Below are positions 20,602 to 29,117 of a stretch of 40,625 bases of DNA, piece by piece. The notes beneath the pieces are model-generated. The model had not been told where the DNA came from and made no database searches. It worked only from the letters and a program-made list of their open reading frames with translations. The stretch comes from Tissierellia bacterium. Lineage in GTDB: Bacteria > Bacillota > Clostridia > Tissierellales > Tepidimicrobiaceae. The stretch spans positions 1 through 40,625 of the forward strand of contig JAAYEM010000056.1 of NCBI GenBank assembly GCA_012728725.1, given 5' to 3'. The translations under genes were made by a program, and so were the position numbers. Position 1 is the stretch's first letter. Every line of letters starts with the position of its first letter.

Positions 20602-20753
20602 TGTGGATAAGTCCTTGTGGATAAAATTTAAGTATGTGGATATAATTAATATTATGTAAACATGCCCTTTTATAAGGGTTTATTTCATGCCATTACATAT
20701 GTTTACATAAGTTATCCACTGTTGATTGTGGATAATGTGAATAAGGTGGATAA
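20602..20753 (+). other. Cluster of seven DnaA-box-like 9-mers
   Basis: Four 9-mers fit TGTGNATAA (reverse complement of the DnaA consensus TTATNCACA): 20602-20610, 20616-20624, 20727-20735 and 20736-20744. Three more differ by one base: 20635-20643 (TGTGGATAT), 20712-20720 (opposite strand, AGTGGATAA) and 20745-20753 (GGTGGATAA). The last three plus-strand boxes are contiguous, giving a 27-base array in register. An AT-rich tract (20768-20812) follows. It resembles an origin sub-region or a DnaA-titration or regulatory site, although no dnaA gene is in the window. Confidence 0.8.
20652..20710. repeat. 12-bp inverted repeat between the DnaA-box groups
   Basis: TTATGTAAACAT (20652-20663) is exactly complementary to ATGTTTACATAA (20699-20710), with 35 bases between. 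A second small stem, CCCTT/AAGGG (20665-20678), lies inside. It separates the two groups of DnaA-like boxes. Confidence 0.8.
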
Positions 20754-20828
20754 TCTAGAGGAGTGAAAAATGTAAACTAACCAAGTAAAAAAAATTGATA
20801 AATTTTTGACAAATTTGGACTGTCTGTA

Positions 20829-20857
20829 TTGAATTATTTTTCCATATCTAGTATAAT
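20829..20857 (+). promoter_or_regulatory. Sigma-A promoter of the glycine cleavage operon
   Basis: TTGAAT (20829-20834) and a perfect TATAAT (20852-20857) are 17 bases apart. A TTGACA at 20806-20811 lies upstream but lacks a good -10. The 115-base leader has a 9-bp stem (CAAAAATCC 20875-20883 with GGATTTTTG 20913-20921). It does not show glycine-riboswitch sequence blocks. Confidence 0.75.
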
Positions 20858-20972
20858 TAACTCGATAACATTTTCAAAAATCCTTAATTATTTATATTTT
20901 GTTTTAATAAAGGGATTTTTGGGGTAATATATAGTATGTGTTGGATTATAAAAATTAGGAAGGAGTGGTTAA

Positions 20973-22070
20973 ATGGTGGTTAAGAAAACTCCGCTTTATG
21001 ATGAGCACGTAAAGCTTGGAGGAAAGATAGTGGAATATGCAGGGTGGTTCCTTCCAGTACAGTATGAAGGTTTAATACCAGAACACGAAGCCGTAAGAAA
21101 TGCAGCTGGACTATTTGATGTATCCCACATGGGAGAAATATTTGTTAAGGGTAAGGATGCACTGGCATACTTACAGTACTTACTGACCAATGATATTGCC
21201 TCAATTGAAAACAATCAAATAATATACACATTCATGTGTTATCCTGATGGTGGGGTAGTAGATGATTTTTTAGTATATAAGTATGACGATGAAGAATATC
21301 TGCTTGTAGTTAATGCGGCCAATACTGAAAAGGACTTCAAGTGGATGATTGACAACAAAAAAGACTTCAATATCATTATTGAGAACCAATCAGATCAGAT
21401 AGGGGAAGTAGCATTACAAGGGCCCAAATCAGAAGAAATATTGCAAAAGCTTACCGATACAGACTTATCCAAAATTAAACCATTTTATTTTGATAGAAAT
21501 GTAAATATTTTAGGAGTTGAGTGCTTAGTTTCCCGTACAGGCTATACTGGAGAGGATGGATTTGAAGTATATGCTCCAAAGGATGATATAGTAAAGGTCT
21601 GGAATGGGATATTAGAAGCAGGCAAAGAGTATGGCATTAAACCCTGCGGATTGGGATGTAGGGATACTTTAAGATTTGAAGCAGCAATGCCATTGTATGG
21701 AAACGAAATTTCAGAAGATATTACTCCATTAGAAGGTGGACTTAAATTCTTTGTTAAGTTTGAAAAGGAAGAAGACTTCATTGGAAAAGAAGCCTTGAAA
21801 AAGCAATGGGATGAAGGATTAACTAGGAAGCTTGTTGGATTTGAATTACTTGGAAGGGGTATACCAAGAGAAGGATATGATGTATATAAGGATGGTAAAA
21901 AAATAGGCCATGTAACTACTGGTTACATGTCACCAACCCTTAAGAAGAGTATTGGAAATGCTTTAATAGATGTAAAGGAAGCCGAATTAGGCAATGAAGT
22001 GGATATAATGATAAGGAATAAGCCGGTAAAGGCTAAAATAATTAGCAGAAAATTCTTAAAAAATAAATAA
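20973..22070 (+). CDS. gcvT: Glycine cleavage system T protein (aminomethyltransferase)
   Basis: GcvT releases ammonia from the aminomethyl-lipoyl group on GcvH and transfers the one-carbon unit to tetrahydrofolate. The 365-residue protein has the N-terminal [34 protein letters not shown], the [14 protein letters not shown] block and [20 protein letters not shown], all conserved. The ATG follows AAGGAGTGG. It opens a five-gene operon encoding the whole complex, so the strain can oxidise glycine or, in reverse, make it. Confidence 0.97.
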   Translation: MVVKKTPLYDEHVKLGGKIVEYAGWFLPVQYEGLIPEHEAVRNAAGLFDVSHMGEIFVKGKDALAYLQYLLTNDIASIENNQIIYTFMCYPDGGVVDDFLVYKYDDEEYLLVVNAANTEKDFKWMIDNKKDFNIIIENQSDQIGEVALQGPKSEEILQKLTDTDLSKIKPFYFDRNVNILGVECLVSRTGYTGEDGFEVYAPKDDIVKVWNGILEAGKEYGIKPCGLGCRDTLRFEAAMPLYGNEISEDITPLEGGLKFFVKFEKEEDFIGKEALKKQWDEGLTRKLVGFELLGRGIPREGYDVYKDGKKIGHVTTGYMSPTLKKSIGNALIDVKEAELGNEVDIMIRNKPVKAKIISRKFLKNK

Positions 22071-22093
22071 ATATAATAAGGAGGGCTAAACAA

Positions 22094-22477
22094 ATGAGAG
22101 TTATAAAAGATTTATATTACACAAATGATCATGAGTGGGTAAGAGTTGAGGGAGATGAAGCCTATATAGGCATTGCAGATTATGCACAAGATCAATTGGG
22201 AGATATAGTTTATGTGGAACTACCAGAAGTTGGTGATGAATTCAGTAAGGAAGATGCTTTTGCAGCTGTAGAATCAGTTAAGGCAGCGGCAGATATCTAT
22301 ATGCCATTGGATGGAACTGTAGTAGCTGTAAATGAAGAATTGCTTGATGATCCAGCTTTATTGAATGAAGATCCATATGAAAATTGGATTGCAAAAATAG
22401 AAATTGCTGACAAATCTCAATTAGATGAATTGATGACTGGTGAAGAGTACGAGAAGTTCTTAGATGAGGAGGTTTAA
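22094..22477 (+). CDS. gcvH: Glycine cleavage system H protein
   Basis: GcvH carries the lipoyl arm that shuttles the aminomethyl group between the P, T and L proteins. The 127-residue product has the lipoylation lysine K63 in [18 protein letters not shown] and the N-terminal [20 protein letters not shown]. The lipoate synthesis or ligation genes are not in the window. AAGGAGGG precedes the ATG. Confidence 0.97.
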   Translation: MRVIKDLYYTNDHEWVRVEGDEAYIGIADYAQDQLGDIVYVELPEVGDEFSKEDAFAAVESVKAAADIYMPLDGTVVAVNEELLDDPALLNEDPYENWIAKIEIADKSQLDELMTGEEYEKFLDEEV

Positions 22478-22481
22478 TGAC

Positions 22482-23828
22482 ATGTATCCTTACATCCCCA
22501 ACACTAAAGAAGATGAAAAGAGGATGTTGGAAGCTATTGGGTTAGACAGTATAGAGGATCTCTTTAAGGATATACCAGAAAGTGTAAGACTAAACAGGGA
22601 ATTAAATCTTAAACCTTCAATGTCAGAAATGGAAGTAGCCAGATACCTAACGGATCTGGCTGGGAAAAATGCTTCAGTAAATGAATTAACATGCTTTTTA
22701 GGGGCAGGAGCCTATGATCATTATGTACCATCAATAATAGGCCACATTATATCAAGAAGTGAATTTTTAACATCCTACACCCCCTATCAAGCTGAAATAA
22801 GTCAAGGTACCTTACAATATATATTCGAATATCAGACCCTTATTTGCAAGTTAACGGGTATGGATGTAGCCAATGCTTCACTATACGATGGTGGAACTGC
22901 AATAGCTGAAGCAGCATTTATGGCTGTTAACCAAACTAGAAGGGATCAAGTGGTTATATCTAAGACCGTTAATCCCCAAGCCAGAGAAGTATTAAAGACC
23001 TATGCCCATCTTCAAGGGATAGAGATAATTGAGATTGAGGATGAGGGTGGAGTTACAGATCTAGAGGAATTGAAGAAAAATGTAACAGACAAGACTGCAG
23101 CAGTAATAGTTCAAAATCCAAACTTCTTTGGTATAATAGAGGATCTAGAAGCCATTGAAGAGATAGCCCATAGTCAAAAGAAGACCATGTTTATAACCAG
23201 TGTAGATCCAATATCCTTAGGAATATTAAAATCTCCTGGTTCCATAGGTGCAGATATAGTGGTAGGAGAAGGCCAACCCTTGGGCATTTCCTTGCAATTT
23301 GGTGGCCCCTATCTTGGATTTATGGCAACCAAGAAGGCCTATATGAGGAAATTACCAGGAAGGATTGTGGGGCAAACTGTTGATGAGGATGGAAACAGGG
23401 CCTTTGTACTTACCCTACAAGCCAGGGAGCAACATATAAGAAGGGAAAAAGCTACTTCTAATATCTGTTCCAATCAGGGTATAAATACATTAGCAGCTAC
23501 CATATATCTAACAGCATTAGGAAAAGAAGGTTTGAGGGAGTTAGCAGTCCAAATTACCCAAAAATCCCACTATGCCTTTAATGAAATAACAAAATCAGGC
23601 AAATATAAACCACTATTTGATAAGCCCTTCTTCAAAGAATTTGCAGTAACTAGTGACATAGATCCAGCTGTTATAAACCAAAGATTACTGGAGGAGAAGA
23701 TACTAGGAGGTTATCCACTAGGAAAAGATTATCCCCGATATAAGAATGGCATACTCTATGCTGTCACAGAAAAGAGGACAAAAGAAGAAATTGATAAATT
23801 GAGTTCTGTATTGGAGGGGATAATATGA
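22482..23828 (+). CDS. gcvPA: Glycine dehydrogenase (decarboxylating) subunit 1
   Basis: Subunit 1 of the two-chain P protein, which decarboxylates glycine and loads GcvH. I start at the ATG at 22482 (448 residues, [20 protein letters not shown]), preceded by AGGAGG. An in-frame ATG at 22464 lies upstream of that AGGAGG, inside gcvH. Conserved blocks include [38 protein letters not shown] and [20 protein letters not shown]. The PLP lysine is on the partner subunit. It overlaps gcvPB by 4 bases. Confidence 0.97.
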   Translation: MYPYIPNTKEDEKRMLEAIGLDSIEDLFKDIPESVRLNRELNLKPSMSEMEVARYLTDLAGKNASVNELTCFLGAGAYDHYVPSIIGHIISRSEFLTSYTPYQAEISQGTLQYIFEYQTLICKLTGMDVANASLYDGGTAIAEAAFMAVNQTRRDQVVISKTVNPQAREVLKTYAHLQGIEIIEIEDEGGVTDLEELKKNVTDKTAAVIVQNPNFFGIIEDLEAIEEIAHSQKKTMFITSVDPISLGILKSPGSIGADIVVGEGQPLGISLQFGGPYLGFMATKKAYMRKLPGRIVGQTVDEDGNRAFVLTLQAREQHIRREKATSNICSNQGINTLAATIYLTALGKEGLRELAVQITQKSHYAFNEITKSGKYKPLFDKPFFKEFAVTSDIDPAVINQRLLEEKILGGYPLGKDYPRYKNGILYAVTEKRTKEEIDKLSSVLEGII

Positions 23829-25282
23829 GAAAATATAATGAGTTGATATTTGAATTATCAAAGGCGGGAAGGAAGGCCTACAAGCTACCTGAAGCCGATG
23901 TGGAAACTCTTCCAGTGGAAGAATTGATTCCCGATAAATATTTAAATAAGGATGAGTTAGACCTTACAGAAGTCAGTGAAGTTGATATAGTAAGACATTA
24001 TACCAACCTTTCAAATAAGAACTTTGGTGTAGATACAGGATTTTATCCCTTAGGATCCTGTACTATGAAATACAATCCAAAGATCAATGAAAATATGACC
24101 GGATTAGATGGCTTTAAAAATATCCATCCACACCAGCCGGAGGAAACGGTACAGGGAGCCTTAAGGCTCATGTACGAGTTGGATCAGGCCTTATGTGAAA
24201 TATCTGGTATGGATAAGATGACTTTACAACCGGCAGCTGGAGCCCATGGTGAGCTTACAGGCTTAGCCCTCATAAAGGCTTACCATGAACATAGAGGGGA
24301 TACAAAGAGGACTAAGATAATTGTACCAGACTCTGCCCACGGTACCAATCCTGCATCAGCTGTAATGGCTGGATTTGATACCATAGAGATTAAATCTACT
24401 GAAGAAGGCCTGGTAGACATAGAAAGTTTAAAGGCTGCATTAAGTGATGAAGTTGCAGGATTGATGCTTACCAATCCAAATACCCTAGGCTTATTTGAAA
24501 GGGAGATAGTTGAGATTGCTAAGCTAGTCCATGATTGTGGTGGATTGGTATACTATGATGGCGCCAATGCCAATGCTATTCTAGGAAAGGTAAGGCCTGG
24601 AGATATGGGATTTGACGTAGTACACTTTAACCTTCACAAAACCTTCTCCACACCCCATGGTGGCGGAGGACCAGGTAGTGGACCAGTAGGGGTTAAAAAG
24701 AAACTAATAGACTTTTTACCAACTCCAACGGTTGAAAAGGATGGAGATAGATACTATCTAAACTATAACATACCCCATTCTGTTGGAAGGATGAAGGATT
24801 TCTATGGCCATTTTGGTGTATTGGTTAGAGCATATACCTATATATTAACCATGGGTAGGGATGGATTAAATAAAGTTAGCGATATAGCCGTTCTCAATGC
24901 AAATTATTTGGCAAGTAGGTTGAAAGACTATTACAACCTACCAGAAGAGGATACAATATACAAACATGAATTTGTTCTAGCAGGATTGAAGGGAGAGCTA
25001 TCAGAAGTAACCACCCTTGATGTGGCTAAACGCTTATTAGATTATGGATATCATCCGCCAACAGTCTATTTCCCACTGATTGTACGTGAAGCCATAATGG
25101 TTGAGCCAACAGAGACAGAAAGTAGAGAAACCTTGGATGAATTTGCAGATGCCTTAATTAAAATAGCTGAAGAAGCAAAAGAGAATCCAGATATGCTACG
25201 TGAAGCACCCCACAATACTCCAGTAAGAAGGGTAAATGAAACCCAGGCGGCAAGGAATCCTATTCTCAAATATGAAGGGTAG
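23825..25282 (+). CDS. gcvPB: Glycine dehydrogenase (decarboxylating) subunit 2
   Basis: Catalytic PLP subunit of the P protein. The 485-residue chain carries the Schiff-base lysine K272 in [18 protein letters not shown]. It also has [15 protein letters not shown] and [13 protein letters not shown], hallmarks of the C-terminal half of the single-chain enzyme. The split gcvPA/gcvPB arrangement is typical of Firmicutes. The start overlaps the gcvPA stop, so the two are translationally coupled. Confidence 0.97.
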   Translation: MRKYNELIFELSKAGRKAYKLPEADVETLPVEELIPDKYLNKDELDLTEVSEVDIVRHYTNLSNKNFGVDTGFYPLGSCTMKYNPKINENMTGLDGFKNIHPHQPEETVQGALRLMYELDQALCEISGMDKMTLQPAAGAHGELTGLALIKAYHEHRGDTKRTKIIVPDSAHGTNPASAVMAGFDTIEIKSTEEGLVDIESLKAALSDEVAGLMLTNPNTLGLFEREIVEIAKLVHDCGGLVYYDGANANAILGKVRPGDMGFDVVHFNLHKTFSTPHGGGGPGSGPVGVKKKLIDFLPTPTVEKDGDRYYLNYNIPHSVGRMKDFYGHFGVLVRAYTYILTMGRDGLNKVSDIAVLNANYLASRLKDYYNLPEEDTIYKHEFVLAGLKGELSEVTTLDVAKRLLDYGYHPPTVYFPLIVREAIMVEPTETESRETLDEFADALIKIAEEAKENPDMLREAPHNTPVRRVNETQAARNPILKYEG

Positions 25283-25293
25283 GTGGAAGTTAA

Positions 25294-26709
25294 TTGACTA
25301 AAAATATTGCAGTGATAGGAGCAGGTCCAGGAGGTTATGTGGCGGCAATTAGGGGAGCCCAATTAGGTGCCAATATATATCTGATAGAGGAAAGGGAGGT
25401 AGGGGGTACATGCCTCAATAGGGGCTGTATCCCTACCAAAACCTATTTTAGGAATGCTGAGATAATGAATAACCTAAAAAGAGCCAATGAATTTGGAATT
25501 ACAGTAGATAATTTCAAATTGGATGGCAAGGCATTACAGGAGAGGAAAAAAGCTGTAGTAAACCAGCTGGTAAAAGGGATAGAGCAGCTAATTGCCTCCT
25601 ACAAAAATATTGAATTTATTCCTGGAAAGGCTTCTTTAAAGGATAAAAATAATATAATAGTTAATCTAAAGGATGGTAGTAGCCGGGAAATTACTGTAGA
25701 CCATATAGTTATAGCTACAGGCTCTAAACCAACTATGACAGAAACTAAGGGTGTAGATTTAGAAGGGGTAATTACCAGTGATGACCTTTTAGAAATGGAG
25801 GAAATCCCTGAAACCCTGATTGTAATAGGGGGAGGGGTTATAGGTCTAGAGTTTGCTAGCATATATCAAGAACTAGGCTCCCAAGTAATACTATTGGCTT
25901 CCAGGATATTAAAGAATGTAGATATGGAAATAGCAAGAAGGCTACCTATGTTCTTTAAGAAGCGGGGCATGGAAACCTATGTGGATATTAGGGCCAAGGA
26001 AATAGTCAAAGAAGGGGACAAGTTAAAGGTAGTTGCTAGATACAAGAACAAGGATAAGGAAATAGAAGTCCTGGGAGATAAGGTATTGATTGCCTCAGGA
26101 AGAGGGCCTGTAGTTGAAGGACTCAATCTGGATAATGTAGGCATAGAATACGATAAGAATGGAATAAAGGTAAATGAACACTTTGAAACAACAGCAGAAG
26201 GCATATATGCTATAGGAGATGTCAATAATCTAGGTATTCAGCTAGCCCATGTAGCTTCTGCCCAGGGAGTATATGTAATGGAGAAGATAATGGGACTTAA
26301 TCCAGATATAAATTTAGATGTATATCCTAACTGTGTATTTACATTTCCAGAGGTTGCCTTCGTAGGACTTACAGAAGAAGAGTTAAAGGAAAAGAAGATA
26401 GATTATAAGGTGAGCAAATTCTTATTTGCAGCCAATGGAAAAGCTTTATCTCTAGGAGAAGGAGAAGGCTTTGTTAAAGTATTTTCATCTAAAGATGATA
26501 ACAAGATACTAGGTGTTACTATCCTAGGCCCCCATGCCAATGATTTAATCCACGAGGGAGCTTTAGCTATAGCCAATGGGTTAGATGTGTCCAGTATTAG
26601 CAGAACCATACATGCCCATCCAACCTTAAGTGAAGCCTTTATGGAGGCGGTCCATGGTTTAGAGGATAAGGCTATCCATATGGCCCCACCTAGAAAGAGA
26701 AAAAGATAG
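25294..26709 (+). CDS. lpd: Dihydrolipoamide dehydrogenase (L protein)
   Basis: The L protein reoxidises dihydrolipoyl-GcvH and passes electrons through FAD to NAD+. The 471-residue protein has the FAD motif GAGPGGYVAAIRGAQLG, the redox disulfide C40/C45 in GGTCLNRGCIPTK, the NAD motif VIGGGVIGLEFASIYQELGS and the C-terminal catalytic HAHPTLSE. It lacks an N-terminal lipoyl domain. It starts with TTG after AGGTGGAAG. Placement at the end of the gcv operon marks it as dedicated to glycine cleavage. Confidence 0.95.
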   Translation: MTKNIAVIGAGPGGYVAAIRGAQLGANIYLIEEREVGGTCLNRGCIPTKTYFRNAEIMNNLKRANEFGITVDNFKLDGKALQERKKAVVNQLVKGIEQLIASYKNIEFIPGKASLKDKNNIIVNLKDGSSREITVDHIVIATGSKPTMTETKGVDLEGVITSDDLLEMEEIPETLIVIGGGVIGLEFASIYQELGSQVILLASRILKNVDMEIARRLPMFFKKRGMETYVDIRAKEIVKEGDKLKVVARYKNKDKEIEVLGDKVLIASGRGPVVEGLNLDNVGIEYDKNGIKVNEHFETTAEGIYAIGDVNNLGIQLAHVASAQGVYVMEKIMGLNPDINLDVYPNCVFTFPEVAFVGLTEEELKEKKIDYKVSKFLFAANGKALSLGEGEGFVKVFSSKDDNKILGVTILGPHANDLIHEGALAIANGLDVSSISRTIHAHPTLSEAFMEAVHGLEDKAIHMAPPRKRKR

Positions 26710-26732
26710 CAGTCTTGCTATCTTTTCTTTTT
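26701..26732 (+). terminator. Terminator of the gcv operon
   Basis: AAAAGATAGCA (26701-26711) pairs perfectly with TGCTATCTTTT (26716-26726) over 11 bp with a GTCT loop, then CTTTTTG. The lpd stop codon lies inside the left arm. Confidence 0.88.
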
Positions 26733-26765
26733 GCTTTAATATGATAAGAGTAATTGGAGGAAAAA

Positions 26766-27377
26766 ATGAAGGATAAGATTATAGTAATATTGAGCATATT
26801 GTCCTTAATAATATTTTTTCTAGTAGGCTTTTCAGTAAGGAAGTCAGAAGAAGGAATCCTATTTGATGAAAGGGTAATGGAGTATATACATAGGGTCCAC
26901 ACCCCAGTAGGGATAAATTTAATGAAGTTAATCACCTATTTTGGCTCAGTATATTTTCTATTACCTGTAGGAATAGCTATTTTTATTTTTATGAATAGAA
27001 GGGGCAAGCCCAGAGGAATTATTTTATTAATAGTATCTACTTTGGGAAGCTATTGTTTAAACCTTATATTAAAGAATATATTTATTAGAACTAGGCCCCT
27101 AGATTATTTTTTGATTGAACAGGGAGGCTATAGTTTCCCTAGTGGACATTCTATGGTTTCCATGACCTTCTATACCACTATGACCTATTTGATAGTAAAA
27201 AGGATAAATAGAAGGGGAATGAGGAAAGCCCTATGGATTATAAATTTTTTATTTATTTTCTTTATTGGATTTAGCAGGGTCTATTTGGGGGTCCACTGGC
27301 CTACAGATGTATTGGGGGGCTTTTTAATTGGTTTAATATTTACCTATATATCTATAAAATTAATATATTATAAATAA
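26766..27377 (+). CDS. PAP2-family membrane phosphatase
   Basis: A 203-residue membrane protein of the type 2 phosphatidic acid phosphatase superfamily. The three active-site motifs are all present: KNIFIRTRP, PSGHS and SRVYLGVHWPTD, the last two with the catalytic histidines. Hydrophobic segments flank them. Relatives dephosphorylate undecaprenyl pyrophosphate or phosphatidyl lipids; the substrate here is not determinable. I start at the ATG at 26766, five bases after TTGGAGG, rather than at a TTG that is part of that site. It is monocistronic in appearance. Confidence 0.9.
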   Translation: MKDKIIVILSILSLIIFFLVGFSVRKSEEGILFDERVMEYIHRVHTPVGINLMKLITYFGSVYFLLPVGIAIFIFMNRRGKPRGIILLIVSTLGSYCLNLILKNIFIRTRPLDYFLIEQGGYSFPSGHSMVSMTFYTTMTYLIVKRINRRGMRKALWIINFLFIFFIGFSRVYLGVHWPTDVLGGFLIGLIFTYISIKLIYYK

Positions 27378-27386
27378 TCAGAACCT

Positions 27387-27443
27387 AATACTCCCCTCCT
27401 GCATATCTAGGTAGTATAAAGAATTTTTTCAGGAGGGAGTATT
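27387..27443 (+). promoter_or_regulatory. Hairpin that sequesters the ribosome binding site of the next gene
   Basis: The left arm at 27387-27401 (AATACTCC, CC, TCCTG) is complementary to 27430-27443 (CAGGAGGGAGTATT) over 14 bp with one bulged C. The right arm contains the entire Shine-Dalgarno AGGAGGG (27431-27437) and ends on the base before the GTG start. The 28-base loop is AT-rich. There is no U tract after the stem, so it acts on translation rather than as a terminator. Confidence 0.75.
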
Positions 27444-28841
27444 GTGGCGGTACAATTAAATTTATTACATTGGACCTATCTGTTTTTCACTTTATTGATT
27501 TTAGGCTTTATGGTGGCAAAGAGGGATACCAGCCTAGTCTGCATAATAGGCATATTTTTATTGGCTGTAATAGCAACCACTTCCCTATCAAGTTCTATAA
27601 TAGCCGTCTTTAACAGTTTTATATACGCCATTGTAGAATTAATGGGGACTATACTGATCATTTCCATAATAGTGGCTATGAGTACCCTATTAACGGAAAC
27701 AGGTATTAATGAAGTGATGGTATCCCCCTTTTCCAAACTAATCAAAAGTCCCACCTTGGCCTACTGGGTAATTGGGATACTAATGATGGTAATATCCTGG
27801 TTTTTCTGGCCATCACCTGCAGTAGCCTTAATTGGTGCTGTATTGTTACCAGTAGCTGTTAATGCGGGACTGCCAGCTTTGGCAGTGGCCATGGCAATGA
27901 ATCTATTTGGTCATGGAATAGCCTTGTCTGGAGATTTTATCATTCAGGGGGCACCAAAACTGACGGCAGATGCAGCAGGCCTTCCAGTATCAGAGGTGAT
28001 TACTGCCAGCATCCCCTTAGTATTCATAATGGGGGCTGTAACTACAATTGCAGCTTTTATACTCATAAAAAGGGATCTAAGAAGTGGCAAGCTTAAAGTA
28101 GAAAAGGGTATGGAAATAGAGGCTGCTGAAGAGGAAAAGGAGTTAAGAAGCTTGTTGTCGGAAAAAACAAAAAAACTATTTGCTATATTAGTACCCCTAT
28201 TATTTGCTATTGATGTAATAATAATGGTTGTAGCAGATCTGCAAGGGGGAGATGCAACTGCGTTAATAGGAGGTACTGCCATATTTATACTGGTAGCAAT
28301 TGCCCTACTGGCCCACAAGCAGAAGGCTTTGGAGGAGATAACTAGTTATCTAGTTAAGGGTTTCAAATTTGGATTTGAAATATTTGGTCCAGTTATTCCT
28401 ATAGCTGCCTTCTTCTATCTAGGGGATGAAGGCTTTATACAGGTTATAGGAGAATTCTTGCCTCAAGGTTCCCAGGGATTAGTAAATGATTTAGGTATAG
28501 CACTAGCCAATACGGTTCCTTTAAATCAGGGAGTTGGTGCAGTGACCTTGACCACAGTAGGCGCCATTACCGGTCTTGATGGCTCAGGATTTTCTGGCAT
28601 ATCCTTGGCAGGTTCAGTAGCCAAATTATTTGGTACTGCCATAGGGAAAGGTGTAGCTACTTTAACGGCTCTAGGGCAAATAGCTGCCATTTGGGTGGGA
28701 GGAGGTACACTGATTCCTTGGGCAGTTATTCCAGCAGCAGCCATATGTAAGGTAGATCCCTTTGAATTGACCAGGAAAAACTTTAAACCTGTGGCTATTG
28801 GTTTAATAGTTACAACCATAGTAGGAATCTTTTTAATATAG
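27444..28841 (+). CDS. Ion-transporter-type membrane permease
   Basis: A 465-residue, very hydrophobic protein with about ten to twelve predicted membrane segments split by a charged cytosolic loop near residues 210-245 (EEEKELRSLLSEKTKK). Glycine/serine-rich stretches such as LDGSGFSGISLAGSVAKLFG and WFFWPSPAVALIGAVLLP resemble re-entrant loops of the ion transporter superfamily (GntP, DcuC, CitMHS and relatives). I do not recognise the exact family; a carboxylate or H+/Na+ symport substrate is only a guess. It starts with GTG inside a hairpin-masked translation start. The PRD-type regulator downstream may control it. Confidence 0.6.
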   Translation: MAVQLNLLHWTYLFFTLLILGFMVAKRDTSLVCIIGIFLLAVIATTSLSSSIIAVFNSFIYAIVELMGTILIISIIVAMSTLLTETGINEVMVSPFSKLIKSPTLAYWVIGILMMVISWFFWPSPAVALIGAVLLPVAVNAGLPALAVAMAMNLFGHGIALSGDFIIQGAPKLTADAAGLPVSEVITASIPLVFIMGAVTTIAAFILIKRDLRSGKLKVEKGMEIEAAEEEKELRSLLSEKTKKLFAILVPLLFAIDVIIMVVADLQGGDATALIGGTAIFILVAIALLAHKQKALEEITSYLVKGFKFGFEIFGPVIPIAAFFYLGDEGFIQVIGEFLPQGSQGLVNDLGIALANTVPLNQGVGAVTLTTVGAITGLDGSGFSGISLAGSVAKLFGTAIGKGVATLTALGQIAAIWVGGGTLIPWAVIPAAAICKVDPFELTRKNFKPVAIGLIVTTIVGIFLI

Positions 28842-28846
28842 ATAAG

Positions 28847-28886
28847 AAGCAGCCCTTCTTGACTTATTTAAGAAGGGCTGCTTTTC
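28847..28886 (+). terminator. Terminator after the permease
   Basis: AAGCAGCCCTTCTT (28847-28860) pairs perfectly with AAGAAGGGCTGCTT (28870-28883), 14 bp with a nine-base loop. A short T-rich end follows. Confidence 0.85.
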
Positions 28887-28953
28887 TATAAATATGGAAG
28901 GGTATTGGATTTTATTTAAATAAATAATAGGATTATATTGGAAGAATTAGCAT

Positions 28954-28983
28954 AAATAATTTCAACATAATTTGAAATTATTT
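28954..28983. promoter_or_regulatory. AT-rich dyad upstream of the PRD regulator
   Basis: AAATAATTTCAA (28954-28965) and TTGAAATTATTT (28972-28983) form a perfect 12-bp inverted repeat with a six-base centre. It lies 28 bases before a TATAAT at 29011-29016 that has no good -35, and about 135 bases before the regulator gene. It is a candidate operator for the regulator or another factor. Confidence 0.5.
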
Positions 28984-29117
28984 GGACTTTTTAAAATGCG
29001 GGAATTATCATATAATATAATTAGTAGAAAAATTAACAATCATAGATATATTTGTAAAATCAACAGTTCCATAGATTATGTTTAACAGCTGTACTTACTT
29101 GGAATAGATGTGATGTT

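Noticed and set aside
20806-20834. TTGACA-17-TTGAAT as the main gcv promoter
   Set aside because: The -35 is perfect but the -10 lacks the TAxxxT pattern. The overlapping TTGAAT-17-TATAAT is better.
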